Part shown: in pieces, positions 21,262-29,359 of the stretch | Position numbering within the stretch: the stretch's first letter is position 1 | Layout: the number at the start of each line of letters is the position of its first letter | Origin: Streptococcus porci DSM 23759 | GTDB taxonomy: Bacteria > Bacillota > Bacilli > Lactobacillales > Streptococcaceae | Direction of reading: 5' to 3' | DNA length: 64,000 nucleotides | NCBI RefSeq assembly: GCF_000423765.1 | Contig: NZ_AUIP01000009.1 | Location: 49,121 to 113,120 of the forward strand | The notes under the pieces: model-generated | Told to the model about the DNA's origin: nothing | What the model saw: only the letters and a program-made list of their open reading frames with translations | The model's database searches: none | Made by a program: the position numbers and the translations under genes

Positions 21262-22188
21262 TTAGTCTAGGTCGTATAAGGCTGTTGATAGGTATCGTTC
21301 TCCGTTGTCAGGAAGGATGGCTAGTACCTTTTTACCAGCGCCTAGTTCTTTGGCTTTTTCAATAGCGGCATAGATGGCTGCGCCTGAAGAAATGCCTACG
21401 AGGAAGCCTTCTTTAGCACCAATTGCTCGTCCAGTTGCTAAGGCATTTTCAGAAGTTACACGAATAATACCGTCATAGGCTGCTGTGTCAAGCGTATCTG
21501 GAACAAATCCAGCTGAGATACCTTGAATTTTATGTGGGCCTGGTTTCTCGCCTGAAAGCACAGCAGATTCATCAGCCTCAACAGCAAATACTTGAACATG
21601 AGGATTGACTGCTTTGAGGGTGTGAGACACACCAGAGACGGTTCCACCAGTTCCTACCCCTGATATGAAGGCATCAAGCCCCTCATTACCAAACGCTTCG
21701 AGGATTTCACGTCCTGTTGTGCTTTCGTGAATTGCAGGGTTTGCAGGGTTAGAAAATTGCAGTGGCACAAATCCATTTCGCTCTTCAGCGATTTCATGCG
21801 CTTTAGCGATAGCACCTTTCATACCTTCGCTACCTGGGGTCAGAACAAGCTCCGCCCCGTAGGCTTGAATAATCTTACGACGCTCGATAGACATGGTGTC
21901 AGGCATGACAATAACAACTTTGTAGCCTTTGGCAGCACCGACCCAAGCCAGACCAATCCCTGTATTACCAGAAGTTGGCTCAACAATGGTGTCCCCAGCT
22001 TTGATTTTGCCATCTTTTTCTGCCTGCTCAATCATAGCCAGAGCGATACGGTCTTTGACCGAAGAACCTGGGTTAAAAGCTTCCAGTTTGACATAAACCT
22101 CAGCCGCCCCCTCGGGCACGATATTATTAAGCTTGACGATAGGCGTTTGCCCGACCAATTCAGTAATGTTATTGTAAATCTTAGTCAT
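21262..22188 (-). CDS. cysK: cysteine synthase A (O-acetylserine sulfhydrylase)
   Basis: A PLP enzyme making cysteine from O-acetylserine and sulfide. The PLP lysine is in NPGSSVKDR, the substrate loop is TSGNTGIG, and the phosphate-binding GTGGT is present. The 308-residue length is normal. ATG 22188 is preceded by GAGGT; the upstream extension in the open frame has no family similarity. Monocistronic. Confidence 0.96.
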   Translation of the reverse strand: MTKIYNNITELVGQTPIVKLNNIVPEGAAEVYVKLEAFNPGSSVKDRIALAMIEQAEKDGKIKAGDTIVEPTSGNTGIGLAWVGAAKGYKVVIVMPDTMSIERRKIIQAYGAELVLTPGSEGMKGAIAKAHEIAEERNGFVPLQFSNPANPAIHESTTGREILEAFGNEGLDAFISGVGTGGTVSGVSHTLKAVNPHVQVFAVEADESAVLSGEKPGPHKIQGISAGFVPDTLDTAAYDGIIRVTSENALATGRAIGAKEGFLVGISSGAAIYAAIEKAKELGAGKKVLAILPDNGERYLSTALYDLD

Positions 22189-22280
22189 AAAGAGTACCTC
22201 GCTTTTCTGCTTTCTAGTATAAGGGGAAAAGCTGGCGCTGTAAAATACTGATTTTTTATAATCATGATAGAGATTTTTTA

Positions 22281-22742
22281 TCACATGCGAAAACGATAGA
22301 AGGTATCGTCAACCTCAAGCAAGGGAAAATCATCTGGGAGGTCAATCTTGTTGATTTTTTCAAAGCCGTAGTTTTGGTAAAAATGCTGGGCAGAGACAAA
22401 GACTTGTGTGGTTCCAAGGAAAATTTCCCTGAAACCTTTTTGTTCACAAGCAGTCACTAGCTGATTAACTAAGAGGCGCCCCAAACCATGTTTACGGTAG
22501 TCTTCTCTGACAAACATTTTCTTGAGAGCAGCTTTGCCATTTTCCAAAGCAATGAGACCGATACAACCAAGTATCTGACCATCCTTGACTGCTAGCCAAA
22601 ATCCAGCATAGTGCTCTGCAATATGGAGCAGGTCGGGCTGTTCTTCCAAGGTAATAGCGATTGCAAATTCCTTTTGCTGGATGCCTAAAATCAACTGAAT
22701 GAGTTGGTCCTGATACGTGGAATGATAAGGAATAATCTCCAT
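22281..22742 (-). CDS. GNAT-family N-acetyltransferase
   Basis: A 153-residue GNAT protein. The acetyl-CoA-binding motif A is [13 protein letters not shown], preceded by LKKMFV and followed by a [10 protein letters not shown] strand-helix-strand. The substrate is unknown. ATG 22742 follows AGGAGG. It is co-directional with yigZ upstream (59-base gap) and cysK downstream. Confidence 0.85.
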   Translation of the reverse strand: MEIIPYHSTYQDQLIQLILGIQQKEFAIAITLEEQPDLLHIAEHYAGFWLAVKDGQILGCIGLIALENGKAALKKMFVREDYRKHGLGRLLVNQLVTACEQKGFREIFLGTTQVFVSAQHFYQNYGFEKINKIDLPDDFPLLEVDDTFYRFRM

Positions 22743-22801
22743 AGTGCCTCCTAAAATTGTATTTATCCATCTTACCCCCAAAAATAGCTTTAAACAAGCA
22801 C

Positions 22802-23431
22802 TTATAGAGGGACTTCCACCACTTGCTTACCTGATTTTTGACAGGCGACCTTGCCAGCGTAAAACTCAGTCAAATCAGCGATGGTCGTCTCAACCTTGTC
22901 CTTATCCACATAGACATGAGTGATGACCTCAGTTCCAAATTGTGTGTCAAATTCCTGAAGTTGCTTATCTTCTAAAAAGTTAGCAAAGGTCTGGTATTGG
23001 GAATAGCTGAGCTGGATTTGGATCCCGTTTAATTCCTTAATTTCAACGGTGCCAATCTCATCTAGAGCATGAGCAACTGAGCCAGCGTAAGCTCGAATCA
23101 GACCTCCTGCTCCCAGTTTAATCCCGCCAAAGTAGCGAGTAACAACGGCAACGACATTGGTTAGCTCCCTTTTTTCTAAAACGGTCAGCATGGGAATACC
23201 AGCCGTACCAGAAGGCTCACCATCGTCTGAGGAACGTTTGACTTGCCCGTCTTCACCAATAATCATGGCAGAACAGGAATGATTAGCCTTGTAGTGCTCT
23301 TTCTTAATCTGTGCGATATAATTGCGAGCTTCTTCCTCGGTCTCAACACGTTTGAGATGGCAGATGAAGCGAGATTTTTTGATGTCTTCTTCGACGATAC
23401 CGTTCGCGGCAATGGTTTTGTAGTTTTTCAT
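22802..23431 (-). CDS. yigZ: YigZ/IMPACT-family protein
   Basis: A 209-residue UPF0029/IMPACT protein. The N-terminal domain contains KKSRFICHLKRV, RSSDDGEPSGTAG and RYFGGIKLGAGGL, all diagnostic, and a C-terminal ferredoxin-like DUF1949 domain follows. Eukaryotic IMPACT modulates translational control; the bacterial role is unclear. It is divergent from comFA across a 44-base gap. TGGTAAAAT ends six bases before the ATG and no Shine-Dalgarno sequence is visible, so it is probably leaderless. Confidence 0.92.
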   Translation of the reverse strand: MKNYKTIAANGIVEEDIKKSRFICHLKRVETEEEARNYIAQIKKEHYKANHSCSAMIIGEDGQVKRSSDDGEPSGTAGIPMLTVLEKRELTNVVAVVTRYFGGIKLGAGGLIRAYAGSVAHALDEIGTVEIKELNGIQIQLSYSQYQTFANFLEDKQLQEFDTQFGTEVITHVYVDKDKVETTIADLTEFYAGKVACQKSGKQVVEVPL

Positions 23432-23437
23432 ATCAGA

Positions 23438-23446
23438 ATTTTACCA
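23438..23446 (-). promoter_or_regulatory. -10 element of yigZ, adjacent to its start codon
   Basis: Minus-strand TGGTAAAAT, TCTGAT, then ATG at 23431. The corresponding -35 position (23461-23466) overlaps the comFA cin-box on the other strand. Confidence 0.6.
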
Positions 23447-23460
23447 TATTTTCAGCCAAA

Positions 23461-23468
23461 TCCGAATA
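23461..23468 (+). promoter_or_regulatory. cin-box (ComX/SigX -10 element) for comFA
   Basis: TCCGAATA matches the streptococcal competence sigma factor consensus TNCGAATA. It lies seven bases before the comFA ATG, so late-competence induction is expected from an almost leaderless transcript. Confidence 0.75.
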
Positions 23469-23475
23469 GTCAGGT

Positions 23476-24768
23476 ATGGAAGATTTTTATGGACGGTTGT
23501 TTGTGTCTAGTCAGTTGACCACAACAGAAAAAAGTGGTGCCAAGACTATGCCAGCCATGACAGAGAGAAAAGGTAAACTGATGTGTAATCGTTGCGGCAG
23601 TCAGATTTTAGAAGATTGGTGTCTGCCTAAAGGCGATTTTTATTGCCGAGAATGTCTGATTTTAGGGAGAAATAGGCAGAGCGCCCCACTTTATTATTTC
23701 CCGGTTCAACCTTTTCCAAAAGAAAATTATTTGACCTGGCAAGGACAGTTGACAACTTATCAAAAGGAAGTGTCTGATGGCATGCGCCAAGCTGTGAGGA
23801 ACAGGGAGAATATCCTCATTCATGCTGTGACAGGAGCCGGAAAGACAGAGATGATTTATCAGACGGTAGCTGATGTCTTGTCACAAGGAGGGCAAGTCTG
23901 TCTTGCTAGTCCCCGGATTGACGTCTGTTTAGAGCTGTATAAGCGCCTGACTCGTGATTTTTCCTGTCCCATCGCCCTTTTACACGGGGAGAGTCAGCCC
24001 TATTTTCGAGCGCCTCTGATTATCGCGACCACCCATCAGCTTTTGAAATTCCACCATGCTTTTGACCTGCTGATTATTGATGAGGTGGATGCCTTTCCTT
24101 TTGTGGATAATGCAATGCTTTATCACGGTCTTAATCAAGCCCTGAAAACAGACGGTGTCAAAGTTTTTTTGACGGCCACATCTACCGATACTCTAGACAA
24201 AGAGGTGCGTCAGGGACAACTCAAAAAACTTGATTTAGCCCGACGCTTCCATGCTAATCCTTTGGTGGTACCCAAGATGGTTTGGTTGGGAAAACTTTTG
24301 GCAAATTTGCAGAAAGGTAAGCTTCCAAGTAAGTTAATCACCTGTCTCAGGAAACAGCGAGAAACAGGATATCCTCTCCTGATATTTTTTCCGCACATTG
24401 AGATTGGGCGGAAATTTAGCCAGATTTTAGCTCAGCATTTTCCGACGGAGCAAATCGGTTTTGTTGCTTCAACCACGGAAAATCGTCTGGACTTGGTTCA
24501 GGATTTTCGGGATAAAAAGCTGAGCATCTTGGTATCAACGACTATCTTGGAGCGGGGGGTGACCTTTCCCTGTGTGGACGTTTTTGTTCTCTGGAGCAAT
24601 CACAAACTCTACACGCGGTCCTCTTTGGTACAAATCGGTGGGCGCGTGGGTCGAGCTATGGAGAGACCGACTGGTGAGCTTATCTTTTTCCACGATGGGA
24701 TTAGTCGTGATATGACAAAAGCAATTGCAGAAATTCATGCTATGAATAAAAAAGGAGGCTTTGCATGA
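23476..24768 (+). CDS. comFA: competence DNA-uptake helicase ComFA
   Basis: A cytoplasmic DEAD-like ATPase that drives single-stranded DNA import during transformation. The N-terminal zinc cysteines are CNRCGS and CREC (about residues 36-59), followed by Walker A TGAGKTEM (about 120), DEVD, TATST, and helicase motif VI QIGGRVGRA. The 430-residue length is normal. The start is set by similarity of the N-terminus (DFYGRLF) to other ComFA proteins. It overlaps comFC by ATGA. A cin-box precedes it. Confidence 0.95.
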   Translation: MEDFYGRLFVSSQLTTTEKSGAKTMPAMTERKGKLMCNRCGSQILEDWCLPKGDFYCRECLILGRNRQSAPLYYFPVQPFPKENYLTWQGQLTTYQKEVSDGMRQAVRNRENILIHAVTGAGKTEMIYQTVADVLSQGGQVCLASPRIDVCLELYKRLTRDFSCPIALLHGESQPYFRAPLIIATTHQLLKFHHAFDLLIIDEVDAFPFVDNAMLYHGLNQALKTDGVKVFLTATSTDTLDKEVRQGQLKKLDLARRFHANPLVVPKMVWLGKLLANLQKGKLPSKLITCLRKQRETGYPLLIFFPHIEIGRKFSQILAQHFPTEQIGFVASTTENRLDLVQDFRDKKLSILVSTTILERGVTFPCVDVFVLWSNHKLYTRSSLVQIGGRVGRAMERPTGELIFFHDGISRDMTKAIAEIHAMNKKGGFA

Positions 24769-25427
24769 CTTGTTTACTTTGCGCGGTTGAAAACAGCAAG
24801 GCCCCAGCCTTTCATCAGCTTTTTACCATTGCTCCCTCAAGTAATCAGATGTGTTCTGCTTGCTTAGCCACTTTTGAAAAAATAGCCGAGCTTCACTGCC
24901 CCTCCTGCTATAAAGTTGGTGACAATCAGGTCTGCCAAGACTGTCTTTACTGGCAAAATCAAGACAAGATGGTCAGTCATCAAGCGATTTTCCGTTATAA
25001 TGAAGCCATGAAAGATTATTTTAGTCGCTATAAATTTCAAGGGGATTATTTACTGAGAAAAGTTTTCATAGCGGACATTAAAGAGGCATTAAAATCCTAC
25101 AAAGACTATACGATAGTGCCGATTCCTTTGAGTGAGAATAGAGAAGAGGAGCGAGGTTTTAATCAAGTGACGGGATTTTTAGAGGCGGCTGGCATTAAAT
25201 ACAAATCTTTATTGACAAAATCAGAAAGTCAAAAACAGTCGGAAAAAACACGAGAGGAGCGTTTGAAGTCGCAAAACCACTTTACTTTAAGATTTGATAA
25301 AGGTCTGCCTGATAACATTCTTCTGGTAGACGACATTTATACAACTGGAGCAACTTTGCAAATGGCTGCTCAGGTCTTTTATGAAAAAGGTGTGAAAGAA
25401 ATTAAAACATTTTCACTGGCTCGTTAA
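24765..25427 (+). CDS. comFC: competence protein ComFC (phosphoribosyltransferase-like)
   Basis: A partner of ComFA in DNA uptake. It has N-terminal zinc-type cysteine pairs (CLLC, CSAC, CPSC, CQDC; residues 3-55) and a C-terminal PRTase motif ILLVDDIYTTGATL (about 185-198). The 220-residue length is normal. It is the second gene of the comFA-comFC operon, separated from hpf by an independent promoter. Confidence 0.94.
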   Translation: MTCLLCAVENSKAPAFHQLFTIAPSSNQMCSACLATFEKIAELHCPSCYKVGDNQVCQDCLYWQNQDKMVSHQAIFRYNEAMKDYFSRYKFQGDYLLRKVFIADIKEALKSYKDYTIVPIPLSENREEERGFNQVTGFLEAAGIKYKSLLTKSESQKQSEKTREERLKSQNHFTLRFDKGLPDNILLVDDIYTTGATLQMAAQVFYEKGVKEIKTFSLAR

Positions 25428-25433
25428 AAAGTC

Positions 25434-25461
25434 TTGCAATTTTGCTTAAAAAGGGTATAAT
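25434..25461 (+). promoter_or_regulatory. hpf: hpf promoter
   Basis: TTGCAA (25434-25439), 16-base spacer, TATAAT (25456-25461), just after the comFC stop. Confidence 0.8.
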
Positions 25462-25512
25462 AAAAGTGTAATAAGAAAGCGCTTTTAAAAAAGCGAGAAA
25501 AGAGGTATCTCT

Positions 25513-26061
25513 ATGATTAGATTTAGTATCCGTGGTGAAAATATTGAAGTAACCGACGCTATCCGTGATTATGTAGAAAATAAGATCAGTAAGATTGAGA
25601 AATACTTCCATGAAGACCAAGAGCTCAATGCACGTGTCAATTTAAAAGTATATCGTGAAAAGACTGCAAAAGTTGAAGTGACGATTCCGATTGGTTCTGT
25701 AACTCTTCGTGCTGAAGACGTGTCACAAGATATGTATGGTTCTATCGACCTTGTTGCAGATAAAATTGAACGTCAAATCCGTCGAAACAAGACAAAAATT
25801 GCTAAAAAACACCGTGAAAAAGTTGCGACAGGTCAAGTTTTCACCAGCGAATTTGAAGCTGAATCAATCGAAGAAGCACCTGCAGTTACGGTGGTTCGTA
25901 CCAAACATGTTGACTTAAAACCAATGGATTTGGAAGAAGCTCTGCTTCAGATGGATCTTTTGGGACACGATTTCTTTATCTATACTGATGCTGAAGATAA
26001 CGTGACTAATGTTCTCTACCGCCGTGAAGACGGTGAGTTGGGGCTTATCGAAGCAAAATAG
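25513..26061 (+). CDS. hpf: long-form ribosome hibernation promoting factor
   Basis: Binds the 30S subunit and, in the long form, dimerises ribosomes into inactive 100S particles. The N-terminal HPF/RaiA domain is about residues 1-100 and the C-terminal dimerisation domain (KHVDLKPMDLEEALLQM, then FFIYTDAEDN) about 125-182. The 182-residue length is that of the long form. AGAGGT precedes the ATG. Its place next to comFA-comFC is conserved in streptococci. Confidence 0.96.
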   Translation: MIRFSIRGENIEVTDAIRDYVENKISKIEKYFHEDQELNARVNLKVYREKTAKVEVTIPIGSVTLRAEDVSQDMYGSIDLVADKIERQIRRNKTKIAKKHREKVATGQVFTSEFEAESIEEAPAVTVVRTKHVDLKPMDLEEALLQMDLLGHDFFIYTDAEDNVTNVLYRREDGELGLIEAK

Positions 26062-26070
26062 GCAAATGGT

Positions 26071-26102
26071 GAAGGCTGGCTTGGTTCAGCCTTCGTTTTC
26101 TT
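26071..26102 (+). terminator. hpf terminator
   Basis: GAAGGCTG-GCTTGGTT-CAGCCTTC stem followed by GTTTTCTT. Confidence 0.85.
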
Positions 26103-26249
26103 ATGCAGAGGGATAACCAGAAATAAAGTAGAATTGTCCTTGCAAGGGCGGAAAATAGGTATATTGGAAACAGAGAACAATGCTAGGCGGCGACTTGATT
26201 TTTTCTCACAAAGGCAGTAGCTTTCAATCAAATTTCCCTGACTTTTGAC
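26103..26249. other. intergenic, nothing recognised
   Basis: Between the hpf terminator and the rplS promoter. No open frame with a ribosome binding site, no strong hairpin and no repeat was recognised. Confidence 0.5.
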
Positions 26250-26278
26250 TTGCCAGCGTCAGCTCTTTTTGCTAAAAT
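26250..26278 (+). promoter_or_regulatory. rplS: rplS promoter
   Basis: TTGCCA (26250-26255), 17-base spacer, TAAAAT (26273-26278). Confidence 0.7.
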
Positions 26279-26283
26279 ATTAA

Positions 26284-26358
26284 GAGTGTGTAATGGACAC
26301 ACGAAAATTACGGCTAATCCGCTGGGACGATAGACTGCTCTTAAGATTAGTAAGATAG
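26284..26358 (+). promoter_or_regulatory. structured rplS leader (L19-leader type)
   Basis: The 5' UTR starts with a GTGTGT-ATGG-ACACAC-like hairpin, continues with a CTGGGACGA segment and an arm pair TAATC/GATTA, and ends before the rplS RBS TAGGAG. This resembles the L19 leader known upstream of rplS in Gram-positives, where it is thought to give autoregulation by L19. Identification is by memory of the motif, not a covariance search. Confidence 0.5.
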
Positions 26359-26369
26359 GAGAAAAATAA

Positions 26370-26717
26370 ATGAATCCATTAATTCAAAGCTTGACTGAAG
26401 GTCAACTTCGTACTGATATCCCATCATTCCGTCCTGGTGACACTGTCCGCGTTCACGCGAAAGTTGTCGAAGGAAACCGCGAACGTATCCAGATCTTTGA
26501 GGGTGTTGTTATCTCACGTAAAGGTCAAGGGATTTCAGAAATGTACACAGTTCGTAAAATCTCTAGTGGTATCGGGGTAGAGCGTACGTTCCCACTCCAC
26601 ACACCGCGTGTTGACAAAATTGAAGTCGTACGTTACGGTAAAGTCCGTCGTGCGAAACTTTACTACTTGCGTGCTCTTCAAGGTAAGGCAGCACGTATCA
26701 AAGAGATCCGTCGCTAA
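26370..26717 (+). CDS. rplS: 50S ribosomal protein L19
   Basis: A 115-residue ribosomal protein at the 30S-50S interface. Diagnostic segments are [16 protein letters not shown] and [16 protein letters not shown] at the C-terminus. The length is normal. Its own promoter and structured leader precede it, and a terminator followed by tRNA-Arg lies downstream, an order also seen in other streptococci. Confidence 0.98.
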   Translation: MNPLIQSLTEGQLRTDIPSFRPGDTVRVHAKVVEGNRERIQIFEGVVISRKGQGISEMYTVRKISSGIGVERTFPLHTPRVDKIEVVRYGKVRRAKLYYLRALQGKAARIKEIRR

Positions 26718-26830
26718 TAGTCTCGTTAGATGGGCTGATACAGCATAACATTCGCCATGATGTATTTCAAACATCTATGTTTTCCTGCCTAGCCTCAGCT
26801 CGTTTTCTTCGAGAATATAGCACTGATTTT

Positions 26831-26856
26831 GAAATCTGCCTTTGGCAGATTTTTTA
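26831..26856 (+). terminator. rplS terminator
   Basis: AAATCTGCC-TTT-GGCAGATTT followed by a T-run, four bases before the tRNA. Confidence 0.85.
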
Positions 26857-26859
26857 CTA

Positions 26860-26931
26860 GCTCTCTTAGTTAAATGGATATAACAAATTCCTCCTAAGAA
26901 TTAGTTGCAGGTTCGATTCCTGCAGGGGGCA
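26860..26931 (+). tRNA. tRNA-Arg (anticodon CCT)
   Basis: Cloverleaf read by eye: acceptor GCTCTCT pairs with AGGGGGC (G-T pairs allowed); anticodon stem AATTC/GAATT with loop CTCCTAA gives CCT (reads AGG); T-arm GCAGG-TTCGATT-CCTGC; discriminator A. CCA is not encoded. Confidence 0.93.
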
Positions 26932-26941
26932 AAAGATTGAA

Positions 26942-27132
26942 AAGGCTGAGACAAAAGTCCTAGCCTTTTAACATGATTGCAGATAGACACTTTGGCGAAG
27001 TGGTTGATAGGAAAATCTCATCTCTTGCTACACAATGGATAATGACCTTCCTAATCAACTGTTCGGAGGTGGGCGGCAAAATCGAAATCGGTAAAAATGC
27101 CGATTTACTGATCGTTATCCCGCTCTCTTTTC
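26942..27132 (+). repeat. dispersed repeat B, copy 1
   Basis: About 190 bases. It begins with the small stem AGGCTGAGAC...GTCCTAGCCT, contains a conserved CTTCCTAATCAACTG block, and ends in a long stem (AAATCGG and CCGATTT arms) followed by GCTCTCTTTTC. A second copy is at 43538-43722. The last part looks like a terminator. Confidence 0.75.
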
Positions 27133-27153
27133 TTGTATCAGGAGGTGATTTGG

Positions 27154-28218
27154 TTGACTTTAGAAGATAGGGTCTTTGCCCAGAAGCAGGTTCTTTTTGA
27201 GCGCCTGCCTTCCTACGGTTTTACTTTTGATGGGGAAAATTACCGATACAGCGAAGCTTTCTTGGATGGAGCCTTTAAGGCTCAGATTTTGGTATCAAAA
27301 GCAGGGCAGGTATCAGGCCGTGTACTTGATTTGGACCTGGAGGAGGAGTATTTGGCTCTACGCATTAAAGGGGCATCAGGCTCCTTTATCGGTCAGGTTC
27401 GAGAAGCTTACCTTGAGGTCTTAAACAGAATAGCAGAGTCTTGTTTTGAAGCTCAGCCCTTTATTCAAGAGCAAACCAATCGTCTTGCTCGTTATTTGAC
27501 CCTAACCTATGGTGATCAGACAGATAATCCCTTTAGTAAATTTCCTAATTTTACGGCCTTTCGCCACCCTGATAATCAGAAATGGTACGGTCTAGTAGGG
27601 GCTGTTGAGCGCTCAAAATTGCAGCTAAATAATGAAAAGTGGTCAATTGATCAGTTAAAGGAAATTGTGGAAGTAATCAATATTAAGGTGAATCCCAATG
27701 ATATGCCTAATCTCCTTGCAAAACCTTCCATTTATCCAGCCTATCACATGTCTAAGAAATCTTGGTTGACCATTGTTCTTGACGGTAGATTGTCAGATGA
27801 AGAACTTTTTGAATTGGTAAGAACAAGTCGTCAATTGGTGGCCCCAAAAACGGTTTCTAATCCAGATGGACCAGATTATTGGATTCTCCCTGCCAATATG
27901 AAAAATTACGATATTGACAAAGACTTTGCGGCTAGTCCTCAGGTGCTCTGGCCGAAGAAAAAGTCCATTAAGAAGGGTGATCTCCTATTAATTTATATCA
28001 CGGCTCCGACCAAAGCGGTGCGTTACATTTGTCGAGTGACAGAAGTTGATGTGGTGGATAGAGGAGAAAACATGATGAAGGTACAGCTGTTGAAGCAGCT
28101 CAGTGACTCAGAATTATCACGAGACCGTCTTGGTGAACTTGGTGTCACAAATATCCGTGGTCCACGTCGTTTGACAGCGTCAGCTATTTCCTACATTGAA
28201 AAAAAACTTATTTTGTAA
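27154..28218 (+). CDS. MmcQ/YjbR-domain protein fused to a C-terminal EVE (PUA-like) domain
   Basis: A protein of about 354 residues. The central region (about 110-235; FTAFRHPDNQKWYGLV, YPAYHMSKKSWLTIVL) is a YjbR/MmcQ cyclic nucleic-acid-binding fold. The C-terminal part (about 245-340; YWILPANMKNYDIDKDF, KGDLLLIYITAP) is an EVE domain, a fold that reads modified bases. The N-terminal 100 residues are uncharacterised. I start at TTG 27154, where AGGAGG lies eight bases upstream; TTG 27133 lies inside the repeat. Function unknown; a modified-DNA or RNA-sensing role is inference. Confidence 0.75.
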   Translation: MTLEDRVFAQKQVLFERLPSYGFTFDGENYRYSEAFLDGAFKAQILVSKAGQVSGRVLDLDLEEEYLALRIKGASGSFIGQVREAYLEVLNRIAESCFEAQPFIQEQTNRLARYLTLTYGDQTDNPFSKFPNFTAFRHPDNQKWYGLVGAVERSKLQLNNEKWSIDQLKEIVEVINIKVNPNDMPNLLAKPSIYPAYHMSKKSWLTIVLDGRLSDEELFELVRTSRQLVAPKTVSNPDGPDYWILPANMKNYDIDKDFAASPQVLWPKKKSIKKGDLLLIYITAPTKAVRYICRVTEVDVVDRGENMMKVQLLKQLSDSELSRDRLGELGVTNIRGPRRLTASAISYIEKKLIL

Positions 28219-28259
28219 AAAAAATACAATAAGGTCTTTTTTTTTTAACAGAAAGAGGG

Positions 28260-28265
28260 TATAAT
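28260..28265 (+). promoter_or_regulatory. asnA -10 element
   Basis: GGGTATAAT with no clear -35, after a T-rich run; about 38 bases before ATG 28303. Confidence 0.5.
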
Positions 28266-28302
28266 AGTCCCATTATTTTATAAAAAGAAGCGGGGTATTC
28301 AG

Positions 28303-29295
28303 ATGAAAAAGAGTTTTATCCATCAGCAGGAAGAAATTTCCTTTGTTAAAAACACCTTTACCCAATATTTGAAAGATAAGCTTGAAATTGTTGAGGTACA
28401 GGGACCTATTTTAAGCCAAGTTGGTGATGGTATGCAGGATAATCTATCTGGAGTTGAAAACCCGGTATCTGTTAAGGTCAAACTCATTCCTGAGCATACC
28501 TTTGAAGTGGTGCATTCCCTTGCGAAATGGAAACGTCACACTTTGGCACGTTTTGGTTTTAATGAAGGAGAAGGGTTATTTGTACACATGAAAGCCCTGC
28601 GTCCGGACGAAGATTCCCTTGATCCTACGCACTCTGTTTATGTAGATCAGTGGGACTGGGAAAAAGTTATTCCTGATGGGCAACGCAATATTGCTTACTT
28701 AAAAAAGACGGTAGAGAAGGTCTATAAGGCCATTCGCCTAACTGAGCTAGCGGTAGAAGCTCGATATGATATTGATTCTATTCTACCGAAACAAATCACT
28801 TTTATTCATACGGAAGAATTGGTGGAGCGCTACCCAGATTTAACGCCAAAAGAGAGAGAGAATGCTATCTGTAAAGAATATGGCTCTGTTTTCTTAATTG
28901 GAATCGGAGGTATCTTACCAGATGGGAAACCCCACGATGGTCGAGCACCTGACTACGATGACTGGACAAGTCATTCTGAGCGTGGTTATAAAGGCCTCAA
29001 TGGTGATATCCTTGTTTGGAACGACCAACTTGGAACAGCTTTCGAACTATCTTCTATGGGAATCCGTGTCGATGAAGATGCTTTGAAGCGTCAGGTGAAA
29101 ATCACTGGCGATGAGGATCGCTTGGAACTTGAGTGGCATAAAGCTCTTCTAAACGGACTTTTCCCTCTGACCATCGGTGGTGGTATTGGTCAATCACGTC
29201 TAGTTATGTTTTTACTTCGTAAAAGCCACATTGGTGAAGTACAGTCCAGCGTTTGGCCACAGGATGTTCGAGAAAATTATGAAAATATTCTATAA
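28303..29295 (+). CDS. asnA: aspartate-ammonia ligase (AsnA)
   Basis: Makes asparagine from aspartate, ammonia and ATP. The protein is a class II aaRS-like fold of 330 residues, the standard length. Characteristic stretches are [38 protein letters not shown] and the C-terminal [22 protein letters not shown] strong terminator follows. No T-box leader was seen. Confidence 0.97.
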   Translation: MKKSFIHQQEEISFVKNTFTQYLKDKLEIVEVQGPILSQVGDGMQDNLSGVENPVSVKVKLIPEHTFEVVHSLAKWKRHTLARFGFNEGEGLFVHMKALRPDEDSLDPTHSVYVDQWDWEKVIPDGQRNIAYLKKTVEKVYKAIRLTELAVEARYDIDSILPKQITFIHTEELVERYPDLTPKERENAICKEYGSVFLIGIGGILPDGKPHDGRAPDYDDWTSHSERGYKGLNGDILVWNDQLGTAFELSSMGIRVDEDALKRQVKITGDEDRLELEWHKALLNGLFPLTIGGGIGQSRLVMFLLRKSHIGEVQSSVWPQDVRENYENIL

Positions 29296-29319
29296 AATCA
29301 GCCGAGAGGCTGATTTTTT
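29295..29319 (+). terminator. asnA terminator
   Basis: AAATCAGCC-GAGA-GGCTGATTT plus T-run. Confidence 0.9.
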
Positions 29320-29324
29320 GATTG

Positions 29325-29353
29325 ACAAAAAACGCTAGCGCAGGCTAGCGTTT
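29325..29353 (-). terminator. pepS terminator
   Basis: AACGCTAGC-GCAG-GCTAGCGTT with a T-run on the minus strand. Confidence 0.9.
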
Positions 29354-29359
29354 ACTTGA

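Noticed and set aside
28219..28302. T-box leader before asnA
   Set aside because: The intergenic region is too short and lacks specifier and antiterminator features.
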